DNA from: Rhodoferax sp.
GTDB taxonomy: Bacteria; Pseudomonadota; Gammaproteobacteria; Burkholderiales; Burkholderiaceae_C
NCBI RefSeq assembly: GCF_012927445.1
Contig: NZ_JABBPD010000006.1
Span: 46,673 to 110,672, forward strand
DNA length: 64,000 bases
Direction of reading: 5' to 3'
The notes beneath the pieces were generated by a model, which saw nothing but the letters and a program-made list of their open reading frames with translations, did no database searches and was not told the origin of the DNA. Position 1 is the stretch's first letter. Every line of letters starts with the position of its first letter. Made by a program: the position numbers and the translations under genes. Below are positions 61,505-64,000 of the stretch, one piece after another.

Positions 61505-63001
61505 TCAACGTTTGACAGATGTGAGACAGCCTGAAGCTTCCTCCAGCCAGTCCAATCCTTCGCAGCTAATCCTCTTCATGCCTTCTTCCAACTTGGCAGG
61601 GTCTGGGTTACCGAATGCTTGCAACATCATGGGGTAAAACTGCGCTGAGCACAGGAGGCACAGGCGACTTAGTGCTGCTGCAAGGTAAACCATTTCGCGC
61701 ACCTCATCGTCAGAGGGCGATTGTGCCCCATGCACCAAGGCTGAACGGGTCTTATATACGGCGAGAGCTTGCTCGTAGACACGGCGATCCTCATCGCAGC
61801 CGAACGCATCCAAGACGCCCTTAACCCTGTCTGCAAATATTTTTGTACGTCCTGACTCGAATTTGCCGAAGAACAATCGCTCGATTGCAGATACGTATTT
61901 CACGATACTTGACGGCGCATTTGAATCCATAGCCGCGTCTCCAAACCAATTGATTGCGTCGATCAGCCGCTGGTGAAGGTGATGGATTTCGACCGGATCG
62001 ACGATCGGTGTCAAAGCTGAACCGAGAACCGATAGCTCTGATGCGCCTTGCATCAATGCTTCATGCCAGTTTGTCATGCCAACAGGCCCAAAAGCGTTCA
62101 TGCCGATGCTCGCCTGAATCACGCCACGAGCATCAGTGAACAAATGAGCCGTCCGCAGGGCATCGCTTCGCGACCACGCGAGTCTAAGCTTCCGAGTCGG
62201 TTCAGCGCCCAAGAGGACGCGGATAATATGTAACGCCATCTCGACGGCTCGGGCACCACGCTCTTGGGAGGTGTCTTTGTCGCAATCGGTCACCTTGACG
62301 CTTGCGATCCACGGATAGCCCCGATAGGTCTTGATAGCGCGCGCTTGTAAACTGCGGACTAGTTGCATTGATTCGACTGCGCTGTATGCACGTTCTGACG
62401 GAAATCCCGTGGCTAGCGCCGCATTCATACGCTCGATATGGGCTGCCGTTTCCGCTTCGACGCTGCGCCTGAGCAATGGCTTTCTGTCCTTGAAAAACTT
62501 GCCTCTTCGGGTAAAGGTAACGGGACCAACGCTGAACTCATCGGGAGCACCACCGGGAAACAGCACACACGGCAGATAGTGCTCGGTGACAGCGAGGGAT
62601 TGTCTCAATGCTTCCAAAGTGTCCTGAAGCAGTAGCACCGCAGTTTCCAGATTGACTTCACGTGCCTCCTGCAACACCCGCTTTACGAAGGCATCCGTAA
62701 TGGCGTGTCTTACGCGCAGGCGACCAACACGTCGACCGAGGCCGCGGTCTAGGTCAAGGGCGAGTTCCGCGAGCGTTCCTAGCTTCTCCCAGGCGAGGGC
62801 ACCGCATTGAAGGTGCCCTTTTCCATCGGGACGCGGAATCTGGCAAAAGGCCTCGTTGGGATGCTTTCGCAGGTAGGCCATATGCTCATCAATCGGCATT
62901 TTTGCGAATCGAAGGAGCTGTCGACAAACAAATTCAATGTCGCGCTGTGCTCGCTTGGCAATACTCTCCGCGATGGGTGACGGTTCAGGATTGCAGTTCA
63001 T
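61505..63001 (-). CDS. HEPN-motif protein (putative RNase-type defence component)
   Basis: A 498-residue protein. The C-terminal helical domain contains YKTRSALVHGAQ (R about 418, H about 423), the Rx4H catalytic motif of HEPN RNases, in the setting seen in ApeA-like and other abortive-infection proteins. The N-terminal 350 residues are of unknown fold. It lies 147 bp upstream of the NACHT-nuclease gene on the same strand, so they may be co-transcribed. Function is inferred from motif and context. Confidence 0.65.
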   Translation of the reverse strand: MNCNPEPSPIAESIAKRAQRDIEFVCRQLLRFAKMPIDEHMAYLRKHPNEAFCQIPRPDGKGHLQCGALAWEKLGTLAELALDLDRGLGRRVGRLRVRHAITDAFVKRVLQEAREVNLETAVLLLQDTLEALRQSLAVTEHYLPCVLFPGGAPDEFSVGPVTFTRRGKFFKDRKPLLRRSVEAETAAHIERMNAALATGFPSERAYSAVESMQLVRSLQARAIKTYRGYPWIASVKVTDCDKDTSQERGARAVEMALHIIRVLLGAEPTRKLRLAWSRSDALRTAHLFTDARGVIQASIGMNAFGPVGMTNWHEALMQGASELSVLGSALTPIVDPVEIHHLHQRLIDAINWFGDAAMDSNAPSSIVKYVSAIERLFFGKFESGRTKIFADRVKGVLDAFGCDEDRRVYEQALAVYKTRSALVHGAQSPSDDEVREMVYLAAALSRLCLLCSAQFYPMMLQAFGNPDPAKLEEGMKRISCEGLDWLEEASGCLTSVKR

Positions 63002-63357
63002 TCTTTTGGCAGTGGGATCAGGCTCGCACGTTATTCTGTATCGTCCAAATTACGCAAACTTTGCGGCCAAGCGAAAACCGACCGCCCATGAGCTTACTGC
63101 GTTTACCTTTTGAGAACTTGAACGAACGCTTGATTGTGGCCGATAACATGTGGCGACCTTCGCACTGACCGGAAGCGCTGCATAAAGGCTGTTGATTGTG
63201 TCGCTTGGTGATCCAATTTGAATGCCTGCTTCCAGGCAGTGGATAAGGACTCGCAGACTTCCGCTTTGGGTCGAAAGCGAAAGACGGCCACAGATTGAAG
63301 CTAGCCTTCAGATTTCCGGATACCTATCATTCATTTCCCATTAATCGACAGTTAGAC
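63002..63357. other. Noncoding stretch with inverted dispersed 12-mer
   Basis: About 355 bp without a supported gene. It contains cgctttgggtcg at 63262-63273, the inverse of a 12-mer seen at 37339 and 38601. Confidence 0.4.
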
Positions 63358-63879
63358 CTAATACATTTTTGATAAGCCGGATGCGCGCCGAGAAACTCCT
63401 TGCATTTGAGCTTCTTCTTCTCCAACCTCTATAACGTCATTGAGTACATTGCGAAAATCTTTAGGCGATGATCTAAGTCGCATGCCAAAAAACGTTCCCA
63501 TAAATGAGAAGTCTTGTTGCTCACGCTGTATATTTCCGTGACCAATCACTCGACTATTGCCGCTGCCAAAAGCAAACCATCCAAAACTGGCTGCAACCGA
63601 GCTAAGAACATACAACCCGAACCCGGAATTGTCGTAAATATTTTGCTCTTTAGGTAAGTTGGTTGTTCTCGATACGCCTGGGCGAAGCGCAAAATCTAAC
63701 GCCTCTCTGTCGGATTCAATTGGGTAAGTTGGTGACAATGAAGCCAAGACGCCCTGCCCGGCATCCACAACGACAATCTCTGCTTGCCCATTGGCCCATT
63801 TTTGCCCAAAGATGAAGCACTCAGTAGCCCCAGAGTGCTCAAAAACATTTCTTATTAGCTCTCTAAGGCAGTATGAGTA
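63358..63879 (-). pseudogene. GHKL-type ATPase, 5' part removed by an IS element
   Basis: The minus-strand frame reads ELIRNVFEHSGATECFIFGQ, EIVVVDAGQGV and NSGFGLYVLSSVA: the N, G1 and G2 boxes of a GHKL (histidine-kinase-like) ATPase domain. Upstream of these the frame is closed by the edge of an insertion sequence at 63880. So the 5' part of the gene is separated or lost. C-terminal residues (FRNVLNDVIEVGEEEAQ) remain. Its original role could be part of a defence or regulatory protein. Confidence 0.75.
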
Positions 63880-64000
63880 TGGACTTCACCCGCTTCAATA
63901 GACACTTGTTAAGGTCGAAATTGAACTGGAGAGTTAGTCATGAAGAGAGTCAGATACCCGGCGGAATTTAAAGCTGAGGCGGTGAAGCAAGTGACCGAGC
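63880..64000 (+). mobile_element. IS3-family (IS150-like) element, left end and start of orfA
   Basis: The end tggacttcacccgcttcaat begins at 63880, followed by agacacttg and then the orfA start. This resembles the TGnACT...CACCC ends of IS150-type elements of the IS3 family. The element runs past the window edge. Confidence 0.75.
63940..64000 (+). CDS. IS3-family transposase OrfA (start only)
   Basis: Only 20 codons are visible, MKRVRYPAEFKAEAVKQVTE. The KRxRYxxEFKxEAVK start is typical of IS3-family OrfA HTH proteins. GGAGAGTTAGTC precedes the ATG. The rest lies outside the window. Confidence 0.85.
   Translation, partial: MKRVRYPAEFKAEAVKQVTE

Noticed and set aside
1..64000. tRNA or rRNA genes
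   Set aside because: No cloverleaf-like or rRNA-like stretch was recognised in the intergenic regions.

Overview
The first 29.5 kb read as chromosome of a GC-rich betaproteobacterium, most likely a member of the Comamonadaceae (Rhodoferax/Polaromonas-like). The evidence is gene content and style: a tctDE-like two-component pair, cca, slt, glmU, a branched-chain amino acid ABC operon and glmS. A short repeat of a kind I associate with that family is also present. No rRNA, tRNA or CRISPR array was seen.

Backbone (1-29471). In order: the 3' part of a NDUFAF7/MidA-type methyltransferase; DUF2905; a universal stress protein; a DUF4395-like membrane protein; a complete insertion sequence (2671-4173) with visible inverted repeats; a divergent LysR/YeiH pair; a 381-bp internally deleted IS66 remnant; trxC; a ROK kinase; a four-PAS GGDEF-EAL protein; a histidine kinase/response regulator pair; a GST-cca operon; slt divergent from 5-formyltetrahydrofolate cyclo-ligase; a second LysR divergent from DUF2917; glmU overlapping an orphan histidine kinase; livG-livF-livK-livH-livM-lrp; and glmS. 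Four copies of one ~50-bp repeat lie in frame inside the ROK gene, glmU and (twice) cca.

Tn7-like element (about 29.5-55.5 kb). It begins about 25 bp after the glmS stop codon, the classic attTn7 position. The left end carries five direct TnsB-type sites and the right end three inverted ones. The core is tnsA-tnsB-tnsC-tnsD, preceded by a small HTH gene. After tnsD comes an oppositely oriented operon: an XRE-type HTH protein with a palindromic operator, then a second, short TniQ protein. No tnsE and no cas genes are visible. Cargo on the glmS side: three small genes followed by attC-like hairpins (a cassette cluster without an integrase), an SRAP/LMW-phosphatase pair, a low-GC STAND NTPase with a HEPN-like motif, a possible GIY-YIG protein and a DUF4365 nuclease. 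Cargo on the far side: a Gabija-type pair (OLD/TOPRIM nuclease and UvrD-like helicase) and decayed remnants (poly-gamma-glutamate hydrolase, YhaV toxin).

Outer island (55.5-64 kb). One further TnsB-like site in left-end orientation (55513) suggests an older element in tandem. It is followed by a frameshifted IS30 element with 24-bp inverted repeats and a 4-bp duplication, a 1464-residue NACHT-type NTPase ending in a PD-(D/E)XK nuclease, a HEPN-motif protein, a GHKL ATPase gene cut by an IS3-family element, and the start of that element. Overall the region downstream of glmS looks like a layered anti-phage defence island built on attTn7, with a possible second target-selection module as the least familiar part.
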